A DNA stretch of 64,000 bases, taken from positions 62,001 through 126,000 of the forward strand of contig NZ_JAMXLH010000049.1 of NCBI RefSeq assembly GCF_024281035.1, written 5' to 3'. The stretch comes from Paraburkholderia sp. GTDB lineage: Bacteria > Pseudomonadota > Gammaproteobacteria > Burkholderiales > Burkholderiaceae. The notes beneath the pieces are model-generated. The model ran no database searches, was not told the DNA's origin, and worked only from the letters and a program-made list of their open reading frames with translations. Numbering within the stretch: position 1 is the stretch's first letter; each line of letters starts with the position of its first letter. The position numbers and the translations under genes are program-made. This document shows positions 1 through 8,845 of this stretch, in pieces.

Positions 1-268
1 GGCCGCCCGCGATGGCGAGGGCGTCGTAGCTGGCCAGCTCGATTTCGTCGAAGGTGGCGTTGAGCGCAAACTGGTGGCCGGGTTTTTCGGTGTACGTCTG
101 GTCGCCCTCGAAATCGTGAATGGCGGTCTTGATGCGCTCGCCGGCCTTCTTGCCGGGGCACACGGCATCGACGCGGTGGCCGACGGCCTGCAGTGCCTGG
201 AACGGCACCATCGTTTCATAGTCCTCGGCAAAGTCGCCGGTGAGGAAAAGAATTTTCTTGACTGCCAT
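1..268 (-). CDS. DJ-1/PfpI family protein (3' part outside window)
   Basis: This is the N-terminal part (about 89 residues) of a DJ-1/PfpI-like, class I glutamine amidotransferase-fold protein; the gene runs off the left edge. The start [18 protein letters not shown] and the downstream AGG strand are characteristic: the acidic residue in DFAEDYE sits where the family carries its conserved Glu. The catalytic Cys would lie just beyond the edge and cannot be checked. The chosen ATG has a GAGGAG ribosome site about 8 bases upstream. Members act as cytosolic deglycases, chaperones or hydratases; the substrate cannot be inferred here. It is divergent from the GNAT gene to its right. Confidence 0.85.
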   Translation of the reverse strand, partial: MAVKKILFLTGDFAEDYETMVPFQALQAVGHRVDAVCPGKKAGERIKTAIHDFEGDQTYTEKPGHQFALNATFDEIELASYDALAIAGG

Positions 269-356
269 CGCATGACTCCTCGGTTGGATAGGTTGGAACA
301 CATCGATCGCCCGGGCAGTCTACCTCAGCGTGTTTAACACTTGTGTGCCGTGCGCA

Positions 357-851
357 ATGACTGCAATTGAATGGCGCGCCTACGCGCCGGATCGCGACGC
401 CGCCGCGCTCGCCGCGCTTTTCCGGGCCTCGGTCATGACGCTGGCCGCCACCCGCTACGACGCGGCGCAGTGTGCGGCGTGGGCATCGCTGGCCGACGAC
501 GTCGGGTCGTTCGGTGCCCGGCTCGCGCGCGGCAGCACCCTCGTCGCGGTGCATGAAGGCGTGCCGGTCGCCTTCGGGCAGCTTTGGCCGGCGGACCACG
601 TCGAGATGCTCTATGTCGCGCCCGGCTGGGCGCGGCGCGGCCTCGCCACGGCGTTGCTCGCGCGGCTCGAAGCGCTCGCGTGCGAACAGGGTGCAAGCGT
701 GCTAGGCACCCACGCGAGTGCGCTTGCTCGGCCCGTCTTCGAGCGCGCTGGCTTCTCGCTTATTTCAGAGCAGATGGTGTGGCGCGGCGGCGTGCCATTG
801 CAGCGCTTTCAGATGGGCAAGCCGCTTCGCACGGCTGATCCTTCAGCGTGA
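357..851 (+). CDS. GNAT family N-acetyltransferase
   Basis: A 164-residue single-domain GNAT acetyltransferase. Motif A is clear around residues 80-105: a beta strand MLYVAP, then the acetyl-CoA pyrophosphate loop WARRGLATALL, a version of R/Q-x-x-G-x-G/A. The C-terminal part, ARPVFERAGF, is the usual beta6-beta7 region. An in-frame GTG lies 27 bases upstream, but ATG 357 gives MTAIEWRAYAPDRD, the typical strand-1 start. The acceptor substrate is unknown. It stands alone between the DJ-1 and mscS-like genes. Confidence 0.8.
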   Translation: MTAIEWRAYAPDRDAAALAALFRASVMTLAATRYDAAQCAAWASLADDVGSFGARLARGSTLVAVHEGVPVAFGQLWPADHVEMLYVAPGWARRGLATALLARLEALACEQGASVLGTHASALARPVFERAGFSLISEQMVWRGGVPLQRFQMGKPLRTADPSA

Positions 852-1022
852 GCCCGTTTTTCAGCGAGTCGATGGTCCGGGCCGCCGCACCCGTTGTCGC
901 CGCGCCCACATTCACGCCGGCACGCTCGCTCACAATTTCACTTGCATTCTGTTACTCACGCCTGGCGCGCAGTCTGACGGAGTGCGGCTAAACTGGAAGG
1001 TCCTGATTTCGCCCCTTTCGCC

Positions 1023-3599
1023 ATGAATTCATGCTCCGGACGGGTCGATGCGGGCGCGACGCAGCAGCACGCGAGACCGCCTGCGTCCGGTTCCGTCTCC
1101 GGTTTGCGCACCGCGCACACCGAGCGCACTGCGCGCCTGGTGCGGCGGCTCGCGCGCCACACGCTGATGACACTCGCGTGGCTGGCGGCTGCTTGGTTGT
1201 GTGTGCCGCCCGCCATGGCGCAGCTTCCGCCGGCCGCCAAGGCTGGCCCGCCTGCGCCAATTACGCCGGTGCCTGTGCTGCCCGCCTTGAAGAGCATCAT
1301 CACGGGTCAGCCCACGCCGGCTTCCGGCGCCTCGGCACCCGAGGCCGCGTCCGCGCCGAACCCGGCCAGCGAGGCCGAATTCGCCCGCTCGCTCGACAGC
1401 GTGATTGCCACGCTCGACAACGAGCGTCAGCGCGAAGCGCTCGTCGCGCAGCTCAAAAAGCTGCGCGAAGCCTCGCACCACGTCGCGCCTGCGCCCGCTT
1501 CCGGGGCTGCCGTGACGTCGGGGCTGCTCGGCGCGATTGCTTCGGGACTTTCGTCCGTCGAAGCCGATGCTCGCCGCGGCAGCAGCCCGCTGCATTACTG
1601 GGCCGGGCGCTTTACCGCTGCGGGCGGCGAGCTAGTCGTGCTTGCGGCGGGCGGGGGCGACGAGAGCGCGGGTCACCTCGTGCTCGACATGTTCGCGATG
1701 CTGGCAGGGTGGGGCGCAGGCGCTGCGGCGCTCACCTGGCTGTTGCGCCGGACGCTGCGGCGCTTGTCGGTCGATACGGGCTTGCAGCCCAATCCGACTA
1801 CCCTTGAACTGGCCGTCTTCGTGCTGCATCGGGTCGGTCCGTTCATCGCCGCGTTTTTTGGCGCGCTGGTTGTCGAGCGGGCGCTGCCGGAAGCTGTCGG
1901 CCGCACGATCGGGCTCGTGATCGCTTATGTGATCGTCGCGGGCGCCGTGTTCTCGTCGATCTGCCTGATCATGTTCTCGCTGTTCGGCTCGGGGCACCGG
2001 CGCGCCGCCGTGCGCGTGCTGATCGCGCGCGCCAGGCGGCCGCTTTTTGCCATTGGCGTGCTCAGCGCGCTCGGCGACGCGGCGACCAACTACGAAGTCG
2101 CCAATCAGATCGGCATGAACCTCGCCGCGCTGGTGTCCACTGCCGCGAACATGACCGCCGCCGTGCTGACCGCTACCTTCGCCATCGGCTTCAGGCGGCC
2201 CGTCGCGCACTTGATCCGCAATCGCGGCTACGAACTGCGCCACGACCACCGGGCGCTCACCGAAATCTTCGACGTGCTCGCGTCGCTCTGGCACGTTCCG
2301 ATGCTGCTGCTCGCGGTGGCCTCCATCATCGCGACCATCGGCGCAATCGGCAGCAGCGAGAACGTGTTGCAGATCTCGGTCGTCACTGCGCTATTGCTCG
2401 TGCTCGCGTTCTTCCTGTCTGCAATCGTGCGGCGCATCACGCGCCCGGACCCGGCCCGCGTGCGGCGGCGCTCGCCGTATCTGCGGCGGCTCCTGCGCTT
2501 CGCAGGCTCGCTGACCATGGTCTTCATCTGGCTCGCCTATTTCGAGTTGTGCGCGCGCCTGTGGGACATTTCGCTCGCGCGCATCGTCGAGGCGAGCGTG
2601 GCTGCGCGCGGGATCGCGCACGCTTTCTTCGCGATTGGAGTGACGGTGTTTCTCGCGTGGCTCGTCTGGATCATCCTCGATACCGCGTTTCTCGAAGCGC
2701 TTAATCCGAGCGGTCCGCGCGGCAAGGGACGCGCGCCCAGCACGCGTGCGCGCACCATGCTGCCGCTCGTGCGCAACGCACTGCTCGTGACGATTCTCGC
2801 GATTGCCGGAATCGTCACGGCGGCCAATCTCGGCATCAATGTGACGCCGCTGCTCGCGGGCGCGGGCGTGATCGGTCTCGCGATCGGCTTCGGCGCGCAG
2901 TCGCTCGTGAGCGATCTCATTACGGGCCTTTTCATCATCATTGAGGAAACCATATCGGTGGGCGACTGGATCGATCTCGACAACGGTCACGCGGGCACCG
3001 TCGAGCATCTGTCGATCCGCACGGTGCGCCTGCGCGACGGGCAGGGCGCGATCCACGCGATTCCGTTCTCGCAGATCAAGATCGTGAAGAACCTCTCGCG
3101 CGACTTTGCGTTTGCGGTGTTCGAAGTCCGCGTACCGTTTTCAGTGGAACTCGACACGGTCACGCGGCTGATTCGTGAAGCGGGTGCTGAACTGGCCGCG
3201 GATTTTCGCTACCGGCGCGAAATTCTCGGGCCCATCGAAGTCTGGGGGCTCGACCGCTTCGAGCCGAACTGGATGGTGTTCAAAGGTCAGATCAAGACGC
3301 GGCCATTGCAGCAGTGGAGCGTTGCGCGCGCATTCAACGCGCGCCTGAAACGGCGCATGGACGAAGCGGGCATCGACATGCCGGTGCCGCAGATGGAGGT
3401 TCACATGTCGTCGCGCGGCGACGATGCCGCGCCGCACGCCGACGATTTCGCGCCGCCGCACGAGCGGCCGAAAAGGGGCGCGAGATCGTCGCCAAGCGAC
3501 GCCTCGCACGAGCCGCGGCCTGCCCCGCCGCCCACGGCGGGCTCGGACGCCTCGCCGCCGCAGATTCCAACGGCGGGCGGCGCGGCGAAACGCAGCTAG
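1023..3599 (+). CDS. Large MscS-family mechanosensitive channel
   Basis: An 858-residue inner membrane protein. A cleavable-looking signal (hydrophobic stretch ending AMA-QLPP near residue 66) precedes a periplasmic Ala/Pro-rich, partly coiled region to about 220. Multiple membrane segments follow from about 225 to 620. The MscS pore helix and beta domain come next: the TM3 signature GVIGLAIGFGAQSLVSD near 620-640, then EETISVGDWIDL and a hydrophilic C-terminal vestibule to about 790. The last 60 residues are Pro/Ala/Arg-rich and probably disordered. The size and extra transmembrane helices resemble the larger MscK/YbdG-like members rather than the 286-residue MscS. The expected role is release of solutes on hypo-osmotic shock. 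An intrinsic terminator follows. Confidence 0.9.
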   Translation: MNSCSGRVDAGATQQHARPPASGSVSGLRTAHTERTARLVRRLARHTLMTLAWLAAAWLCVPPAMAQLPPAAKAGPPAPITPVPVLPALKSIITGQPTPASGASAPEAASAPNPASEAEFARSLDSVIATLDNERQREALVAQLKKLREASHHVAPAPASGAAVTSGLLGAIASGLSSVEADARRGSSPLHYWAGRFTAAGGELVVLAAGGGDESAGHLVLDMFAMLAGWGAGAAALTWLLRRTLRRLSVDTGLQPNPTTLELAVFVLHRVGPFIAAFFGALVVERALPEAVGRTIGLVIAYVIVAGAVFSSICLIMFSLFGSGHRRAAVRVLIARARRPLFAIGVLSALGDAATNYEVANQIGMNLAALVSTAANMTAAVLTATFAIGFRRPVAHLIRNRGYELRHDHRALTEIFDVLASLWHVPMLLLAVASIIATIGAIGSSENVLQISVVTALLLVLAFFLSAIVRRITRPDPARVRRRSPYLRRLLRFAGSLTMVFIWLAYFELCARLWDISLARIVEASVAARGIAHAFFAIGVTVFLAWLVWIILDTAFLEALNPSGPRGKGRAPSTRARTMLPLVRNALLVTILAIAGIVTAANLGINVTPLLAGAGVIGLAIGFGAQSLVSDLITGLFIIIEETISVGDWIDLDNGHAGTVEHLSIRTVRLRDGQGAIHAIPFSQIKIVKNLSRDFAFAVFEVRVPFSVELDTVTRLIREAGAELAADFRYRREILGPIEVWGLDRFEPNWMVFKGQIKTRPLQQWSVARAFNARLKRRMDEAGIDMPVPQMEVHMSSRGDDAAPHADDFAPPHERPKRGARSSPSDASHEPRPAPPPTAGSDASPPQIPTAGGAAKRS

Positions 3600-3750
3600 C
3601 GGCACGTACGGCACCGTGGCGCGATGCGATGTGACGCGCCCGGTTGCGGGCGCAACCAACCCCGCCGCAAGCGGCGAAATGGACGCAGTGGGGCCGCAGT
3701 GGGGCCGCGGTGGGACCGTGGTGGCGGTTGCACCCGCCCGGCGCCCGCAG

Positions 3751-3775
3751 AAGCCGTTGCGCGCCGGCTTTTTTT
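3751..3775 (+). terminator. Intrinsic terminator after mscS-like gene
   Basis: The 6-bp stem AAGCCG (3751-3756) pairs with CGGCTT (3765-3770) around an 8-base loop and is followed by a T-run to 3775. It lies 150 bases after the channel gene and just before the Lrp promoter. Confidence 0.7.
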
Positions 3776-3780
3776 GTGGC

Positions 3781-3808
3781 TTGCGTTGAGAAGGCGTTTC
3801 CCTATAAT
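3781..3808 (+). promoter_or_regulatory. Predicted sigma-70 promoter of the Lrp-type gene
   Basis: TTGCGT (3781-3786), a 16-base spacer, and a perfect TATAAT (3803-3808). It lies 55 bases before the Lrp-type start codon, and the intervening sequence is AT-rich, as expected for an autoregulated Lrp/AsnC promoter. Confidence 0.55.
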
Positions 3809-3862
3809 TCCCCGGTGCTGACTCTGAATAGAATAAATATCTACACAAGGGAAAGAGCGGGA

Positions 3863-4330
3863 ATGGATGTCATCGACATAAAGCTCATCGAGCTGCTGCA
3901 GCAGGACGCCACGATGCCGGTCGCCGAACTGGCACAACGGGTGAATCTCTCGCAGACGCCCTGCTGGAAGCGCGTTCAACGCCTTAAGGAGACCGGCGTG
4001 ATCCGCGCGCAGGTGGCGTTGTGCGATCCGAAAAAGCTCGGTGTGGGGACGACGGTGTTCGTCACGGTGCGCACGAACCAGCACACCGAGGCGTGGGCGC
4101 AGGCCTTCACGCGCGCGGTGCAGGACATTCCACAGATCGTCGAGGCGTACCGCATGAGCGGCGAGACGGACTATCTGCTGCGTATCGTGGTAGCGGATAT
4201 CGACGATTACGACCGCGTCTACAAGCAGTTGATTCGCGCCGTGCCGCTTTCCGACGTCAGTTCGAGCTTCGCGATGGAAATGCTCAAGTATTCGACGGCG
4301 CTGCCGGTACGCAACGCGCAAACGGAATAA
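3863..4330 (+). CDS. Lrp/AsnC family transcriptional regulator
   Basis: A 155-residue Lrp/AsnC regulator. The N-terminal winged helix-turn-helix spans about residues 1-55 (recognition helix LSQTPCWKRVQRLKETGVI). The C-terminal RAM/ligand domain spans about 60-145, with the family GETDYLLRIVVADIDDYD region. The reading frame is open further upstream, but ATG 3863 starts the conserved MDVIDIKLIELLQQDA and is preceded by a GGGAAAGAG ribosome site. Such proteins usually bind an amino acid and form octamers. No amino-acid operon is adjacent, so the target is unknown. A perfect 17-bp hairpin follows the stop codon immediately. Confidence 0.9.
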   Translation: MDVIDIKLIELLQQDATMPVAELAQRVNLSQTPCWKRVQRLKETGVIRAQVALCDPKKLGVGTTVFVTVRTNQHTEAWAQAFTRAVQDIPQIVEAYRMSGETDYLLRIVVADIDDYDRVYKQLIRAVPLSDVSSSFAMEMLKYSTALPVRNAQTE

Positions 4331-4369
4331 GACGGCTTGCGGCGCAGCGCGCCTGCGCCGCAAGCCGTC
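4331..4369. terminator. Perfect 17-bp hairpin after the Lrp gene
   Basis: Positions 4331-4347 and 4353-4369 are exact reverse complements around the 5-base loop CGCGC. The stem begins at the first base after the TAA stop. There is no downstream T-run, so it may act as a strong transcript end/3' stabiliser rather than a classical intrinsic terminator. Confidence 0.55.
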
Positions 4370-4423
4370 TGCAAGGCTGCGCGGCGTAGAATGCCCGCTT
4401 CCCCCATTTCTTTTCTGCGAGCC

Positions 4424-4612
4424 ATGAACGATCCGCGCAAGCCGTCATCCGCGTTTGGCGTAGTCGTGTTCATCGTGGTGGTGGTGCTGCTCGTGATCGG
4501 GACCGTGCTCTTCAATGCCATTCGCGGCAAGCGCGAACACGACGAAGCCTTCCCGCCGCAAACATCCAGCGAAGCTGCCGGCGCAGCACCGGCGAGCGCG
4601 CCCGCGAAGTAG
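4424..4612 (+). CDS. Small single-pass membrane protein, hypothetical
   Basis: A 62-residue protein with one strongly hydrophobic segment (about residues 11-30, FGVVVFIVVVVLLVIGTVLF). A basic stretch FNAIRGKREHDE follows, then a short Ala/Pro-rich tail. The architecture suggests a single inner-membrane helix. I do not recognise a family. ATG 4424 was chosen because upstream sequence is unrelated to a membrane protein. It is convergent with the FUSC-type gene. Confidence 0.6.
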   Translation: MNDPRKPSSAFGVVVFIVVVVLLVIGTVLFNAIRGKREHDEAFPPQTSSEAAGAAPASAPAK

Positions 4613-4641
4613 CGGGCGGCGCTTCTTTCACGTCACGCACC

Positions 4642-4665
4642 GCGTGCGGGTTATGCGGGTTATGC
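4642..4665. repeat. 9-bp tandem repeat over the FUSC stop codon
   Basis: On the minus strand the unit GCATAACCC occurs twice in tandem, followed by a partial copy. Each full copy carries an in-frame TAA, and the first of these is the stop codon of the gene. Confidence 0.6.
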
Positions 4666-7014
4666 ATCCGGGAGCCGGATCACGCTCGCGTCCTTGCGGA
4701 TGATCCAGGACGCCGAAATCATCTGCTTGCATTGATGCGCGAGCAACTTCAATTCCTGTGACAGGTCCGCGGAGGACCCGAGCGTGCGCTCCGCGCCGAC
4801 CACCATCGCGTCGAGTTCGCGCGTGAGGCGCCTGGTCGTATCCATCTGATCGGTGGGCGCAGGCGTGCCGGTTTCGGCGGCGACGAGGTTCTCGCGCACG
4901 CACGAAAGCGCGTAATCGAGCGCGTCGAGCGGCACGGCCTGGCCCGGCTTCGCGGCGCTGGCGAGAAGCGGTGCGCTCGCCGTGATCTGCGAGGCAAGCA
5001 CGTGGCTGCGGATCAGCAGATCGTTAAGTTCGGCGACGAATTTCTGCGCGAGCTTCGGTTCGAGCATCATGCGCTGGAACGCCTGCCCGAGATTCGCGAA
5101 CGCGATATGCACGTTTTTGCGCGCGAGGCGGTAGCGCATGTCGCGGTCGAGCGTCTGCGACGACGCACTCGTCTGCGCGCTCACTTTTGCGCCCACCGCG
5201 CCCACCACGGCCACGGGCTGGCCCGGCGGCACGCTTGCGGTTGCGCCCGGCCCCGCGCTCGCCGCGTGGGCCATCGCAGGCCGGACCGAACCGCCGCGCG
5301 CCGCTCCACGCCACCAGCTTGCGTCGAGATACTGGCGCGTTGCGGCGATCATGTCGTTCACGAGCTTGCCCATAAACCGGTATTCCCAGTACGGGAACAG
5401 ATGGCTCGCCGCGATTGCGATCATGCAGCCGACCACGGTGTCGATCGCGCGCTCGCCGATGATGCGCAAATTACCGGGCGCAAGCAGATGGAACATCAGC
5501 AGCACATAGGCCGAGGTGAACACCACGCTTGCCGTGTAATTGAACAGCAGCAGGCTGTAGCTCATGATCATCGCGGCGAACATCGAAACGATCAGCACGA
5601 GCGGCTGCTTTACGAGCAGGATCAGCACGACGCTCGCGGCGCAGCCGATCAGCGTGCCGACAATACGCTGTGCGTTGCGCTGGCGCGTGAGCGAGTAGCC
5701 GGGCTTCAGAATGATGATGCTCGTCATCACGATCCAGTACGCGTTCGTGAGCGGCAAGAGCCGTCCGAGCCAGAAGCCCACGGCCACGGCGATCGTCACG
5801 CGCAGCGCATGGCGAAAGCTCGGTGAGTCCATGGTGAGGTTCGAGAAAATCTGCATGAGCGGCACGCGGCGGCTCGTCACGAAGCGCTGCAATGCCTCGT
5901 CGATGCGCAACTCGGTTTGCGTGATCGGCGCTTCGCTCGTGAGGTTGCGGCGCATGCGCTCGGTCAGGCGCGTCGCGCTCCAGATGCGCCGGAACGACGC
6001 CGAAATCGCCGCGTAGGCTTCGGGGTCCGTCGCGGGCAGATTGTTTTTCTTGAGCAGTTCGAGTTCGTATTCGATCGCGCGCAGCTCGGCTTTCACGTTG
6101 ACGCTCGCGCGCGGCGCGTGGTTTTGCAGCACGCCAAGGCCGATATCCTCGAGATCGGCGGCCGCCTTGCGGATCAGGTCGCGGTAGAACACCAGCAGAT
6201 CCGAGCCGCCGAAGGTGTTGCGCACGAGCGGATAGTCGGTGTGCGCGCCCACGAACAGCTCGTGCAGATCGACCGTGTTGATGAACAGGTTGAAGTGCAT
6301 CGCGCGCCGCGCATCGAGCTTGCCGCGCCTGAGCTTCGGCAGATTGCGCAGCACGATGTCACGCGCGGCGTCCTGGCGTTCGACGGCGGCGATCTGCTTC
6401 GCAACGAGATTGCGATAGCACTCGTCGAGATCGTTGTCGAGATCGTAGAACTGTGCGCGCGCAAGCAGATAGTCGGCGCAGGCAAACAGGTTTTCGGCGA
6501 GCGCCTGCTGCTCGATACGATCGACCATTAGCCGGCTCACGAGCGTGGACCAGCCCGTGTACCACAGGCCGCCCACCAGGATCCACAGCGCGTTGACGAG
6601 CGCCTGATGCGGCCCGAAGTGCTCGTCGAGCGTCATCACCATCATGAAGAGCGTCGCGAAGCTGATCTGCGGCCAACGGTTGCCGTAGACGACGATCAGC
6701 GAGAGCACGAAGGTGAGCGGCACGACGGTGGCCCAGAGCGCGACCGGAATGACGGTCGCGAGGCCGGTGGCGTAAGCGGACAGAAAACCGATCACGCTGC
6801 ACGCGAGCATTTCGTTGCGCTTGTACTTGAGCGGGCCGGGCATATCGACCACGCATGCGCCGAGCGCGCCGGTCGAGATGGTGAAGGCGAGGTCGCTCCT
6901 GTGGAAGACGAGCAGACACAGAACGGCTGGAAGCGAGATGCCGATCGCGATGCGCAGGCCGCCGTAGAAGTACTGGCTATAGAGGAATTTGCGTATTTCT
7001 ACCGAATAGCGCAT
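4660..7014 (-). CDS. FUSC/YccS-type inner membrane protein
   Basis: A 784-residue membrane protein with the two-block architecture of the FUSC (fusaric acid resistance-like)/YccS family. An N-terminal cluster of about six transmembrane helices (residues 15-165) is followed by a long cytoplasmic helical region (about 170-395). A second cluster of about six helices (405-530) contains the family motif ANAYWIVMTSIIILKPGYSLTRQRNAQRIVGTLIG (read as LTNAYWIVMTS then KPGYSLTRQRN). A C-terminal soluble region follows. Family members are linked to aromatic acid or fusaric acid efflux, but no membrane fusion partner is adjacent, so the substrate is unknown. The stop codon lies in a 9-bp tandem repeat. 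Confidence 0.85.
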   Translation of the reverse strand: MRYSVEIRKFLYSQYFYGGLRIAIGISLPAVLCLLVFHRSDLAFTISTGALGACVVDMPGPLKYKRNEMLACSVIGFLSAYATGLATVIPVALWATVVPLTFVLSLIVVYGNRWPQISFATLFMMVMTLDEHFGPHQALVNALWILVGGLWYTGWSTLVSRLMVDRIEQQALAENLFACADYLLARAQFYDLDNDLDECYRNLVAKQIAAVERQDAARDIVLRNLPKLRRGKLDARRAMHFNLFINTVDLHELFVGAHTDYPLVRNTFGGSDLLVFYRDLIRKAAADLEDIGLGVLQNHAPRASVNVKAELRAIEYELELLKKNNLPATDPEAYAAISASFRRIWSATRLTERMRRNLTSEAPITQTELRIDEALQRFVTSRRVPLMQIFSNLTMDSPSFRHALRVTIAVAVGFWLGRLLPLTNAYWIVMTSIIILKPGYSLTRQRNAQRIVGTLIGCAASVVLILLVKQPLVLIVSMFAAMIMSYSLLLFNYTASVVFTSAYVLLMFHLLAPGNLRIIGERAIDTVVGCMIAIAASHLFPYWEYRFMGKLVNDMIAATRQYLDASWWRGAARGGSVRPAMAHAASAGPGATASVPPGQPVAVVGAVGAKVSAQTSASSQTLDRDMRYRLARKNVHIAFANLGQAFQRMMLEPKLAQKFVAELNDLLIRSHVLASQITASAPLLASAAKPGQAVPLDALDYALSCVRENLVAAETGTPAPTDQMDTTRRLTRELDAMVVGAERTLGSSADLSQELKLLAHQCKQMISASWIIRKDASVIRLPDA

Positions 7015-7125
7015 CGACTGCCGGTGAAGTTCGGGAGCGGCAGGACGCCGCAGGCTGCCGGTGAGTCTAACTGATTTTTGCGGCGCTCAGATGAGCCTGG
7101 TTGGCAAGGAAGGGAAATGCGCCGC

Positions 7126-7151
7126 GCCTTATGTGCCTTATGTGCCTTATG
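7126..7151. repeat. 9-bp tandem repeat over the VC0807-like stop codon
   Basis: The unit GCCTTATGT (plus strand) occurs three times in tandem, the last copy lacking one base. On the minus strand every copy supplies a TAA in the same frame, giving the VC0807-like gene three consecutive potential stops. Confidence 0.7.
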
Positions 7152-7788
7152 CGGCCGGATCGCGGAGCAGTCCGCGGGTGCCGCCGATGCGCCGCATGCG
7201 CGTGCGATACCAGAATGTCCAGGCGAGCAGGCCGCCGAACATGCCGTAGCCGAAGATCGGCGAGACGAGGAGGAAGCGCTCGATGGGCCAGGTCGCGGCG
7301 AGCCAGGTGCGCAGCGCTGCGTCGCCGGTCAGGCCGAGGCCCCACACGATGGTCAGCATGCGCATCGCCGCAGCGAACTCGCGGTGCTCGGTCCAGAGCA
7401 GTTCGAAGCGCGCGGCGCCTTCGGGCGTTTCGCGGGCGACGGTTGCACGCGCAAGGTAGAACACGAGCGGCCGTCGCGCGAAGAGCGATGCGAGAAAGGT
7501 GACGCCGATGGCGCCCGAGGCGAGACTTTCGCGCATCAGCAGCATGCGCGGGCCGCCGCCTAAGGCCATCGCGCCGAGCGAGAGCACGATGCCGAGCAGC
7601 ACGATCGCGGCAAGCGCATCGATGCGTCTGAAGCGCGCGAGTTCGACGATGCTCCAGACGACCGGCGGCACCGCCGAGGCGACCAGCCCGCCGACCTCGC
7701 CGTAATGCGGGTAAGCGAGACGCCAGGCGACCCAGGGCAGGAGCAGATTGACGGCCAGTTCGGCGACAAAGGCCGGGCGCAGCTTCAT
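7147..7788 (-). CDS. VC0807-like integral membrane protein
   Basis: A 213-residue polytopic protein with about five or six hydrophobic segments. The N-terminus [27 protein letters not shown] and the following [31 protein letters not shown] match the VC0807/septation-protein-A-like family as I remember it. Its function is not established. ATG 7788 was preferred because the upstream in-frame extension is not hydrophobic or conserved-looking. It is divergent from arfB. The stop lies in the tandem repeat at 7126-7151. Confidence 0.7.
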   Translation of the reverse strand: MKLRPAFVAELAVNLLLPWVAWRLAYPHYGEVGGLVASAVPPVVWSIVELARFRRIDALAAIVLLGIVLSLGAMALGGGPRMLLMRESLASGAIGVTFLASLFARRPLVFYLARATVARETPEGAARFELLWTEHREFAAAMRMLTIVWGLGLTGDAALRTWLAATWPIERFLLVSPIFGYGMFGGLLAWTFWYRTRMRRIGGTRGLLRDPAA

Positions 7789-7970
7789 GGGACGCGTGCT
7801 CCTGTGGGGTTGCGCAAAGTATGGTCGACGGAGCAACGATCGGCAATCGGCGTTGCCGCGGACCCTTTCATGGCCCGCATCGGGCGTGCCTCGCGCAATA
7901 TCCGCGATGCGTTGCGTGTGCGACACTCGCGCATGCGCCGTTGCATCCCGCCTGGAAACGCTTGACCGTC

Positions 7971-8375
7971 ATGACCGCCCACCATCCCGTTGCCGCAGAT
8001 GAAGTCGAACTGGTTGCCGTTCGTGCGCAAGGCGCGGGCGGGCAGAACGTGAACAAGGTATCGAGCGCGATTCATCTGCGCTTCGACATCCGGAACTCGT
8101 CGCTGCCCGAGGTGCTGAAGATGCGGCTGCTCGCGCTGCCCGACCGGCGCATCACGCGCGAGGGCGTGGTCGTCATCAAGTCGCAGGAGTATCGCACTCA
8201 GGAGCAGAACCGCGCGGCTGCGCTCGCGCGCCTCGACGAATTGATCGACAGCGTGAGCGCGACGCGCAAGGCGCGCGTGCCGACGCGGCCCACCCGCGCC
8301 TCGAAGCTGCGCCGCCTCGACAGCAAGGCGCGCAAAGGCGAGGTGAAGGCGGCGCGGCGGCGGGTCGTCGACTGA
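7971..8375 (+). CDS. arfB: Alternative ribosome-rescue factor ArfB (YaeJ)
   Basis: A 134-residue class-I release-factor-like peptidyl-tRNA hydrolase. The catalytic GGQ is at residues 23-25 within [21 protein letters not shown]. The C-terminal tail (about 100-134) is rich in Lys and Arg ([20 protein letters not shown], then [13 protein letters not shown]), as needed to enter the mRNA channel of stalled ribosomes. It lacks the stop-codon recognition domain of full release factors and matches E. coli ArfB in length (about 140 residues). ATG 7971 begins the conserved region; the upstream in-frame sequence overlaps the divergent gene's promoter region. Confidence 0.92.
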   Translation: MTAHHPVAADEVELVAVRAQGAGGQNVNKVSSAIHLRFDIRNSSLPEVLKMRLLALPDRRITREGVVVIKSQEYRTQEQNRAAALARLDELIDSVSATRKARVPTRPTRASKLRRLDSKARKGEVKAARRRVVD

Positions 8376-8400
8376 CGCCGCGCGGGGTTCAGTGCGCGGC

Positions 8401-8658
8401 TTAGTGCTCGGTATTGGGCACGTCGAGGATCAGGATGATGGTCCAGTCGGCGTCCCCTTCGTGGTGATACTGACGCTCGGCGACGATGAACGGCTGCTGC
8501 TTGCCCTGGGGGCCGAGAAACAGCACGTCGCCTTCCATCGGCAGGCATTCGACCGGGGGCAGGGCGAGGAACGCGTCCTGATTGCCGCGCGGCATCAATT
8601 TTTCGATCTTGCGGGACGCCGCTTCGGTCCATTCGATATCGAGCTGGATGTTGCTCAT
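8401..8658 (-). CDS. Hypothetical protein, 85 residues
   Basis: An acidic-to-neutral small protein starting MSNIQLDIEWTEAASRKIEKLMPRGNQ and ending with IILILDVPNTEH. There is no signal peptide or membrane segment. The start codon has a GGAGA ribosome site at 8-10 bases. Its regular alternation of beta-like segments suggests a compact soluble fold, but I do not recognise a family. It is convergent with arfB. Confidence 0.65.
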   Translation of the reverse strand: MSNIQLDIEWTEAASRKIEKLMPRGNQDAFLALPPVECLPMEGDVLFLGPQGKQQPFIVAERQYHHEGDADWTIILILDVPNTEH

Positions 8659-8767
8659 TCTGTTCTCCGCGCGAGTGGCGCACAGTGTGTGGGTCGGGTC
8701 GAGGTGCGCGACTTTAGCATACTGCGCGGCGGCGTCCGGCCGGGCGGCGATGGCGCGCGCCGGTGAC

Positions 8768-8802
8768 AAAAAAAAGCCGATGCCCGCAATTGCGGCATCG
8801 GC
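8768..8802 (-). terminator. Intrinsic terminator of the Met/His-rich protein gene
   Basis: Read on the minus strand, the 9-bp stem GCCGATGCC/GGCATCGGC (8802-8776) encloses a 9-base loop that is itself mostly palindromic. It is followed by a run of eight T. It lies 45 bases after the stop codon of the gene at 8846-9115. Confidence 0.85.
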
Positions 8803-8845
8803 CTTTGGGTGATTGTGGCCGGTCAAGACGACCGCGGCGCGTCGC

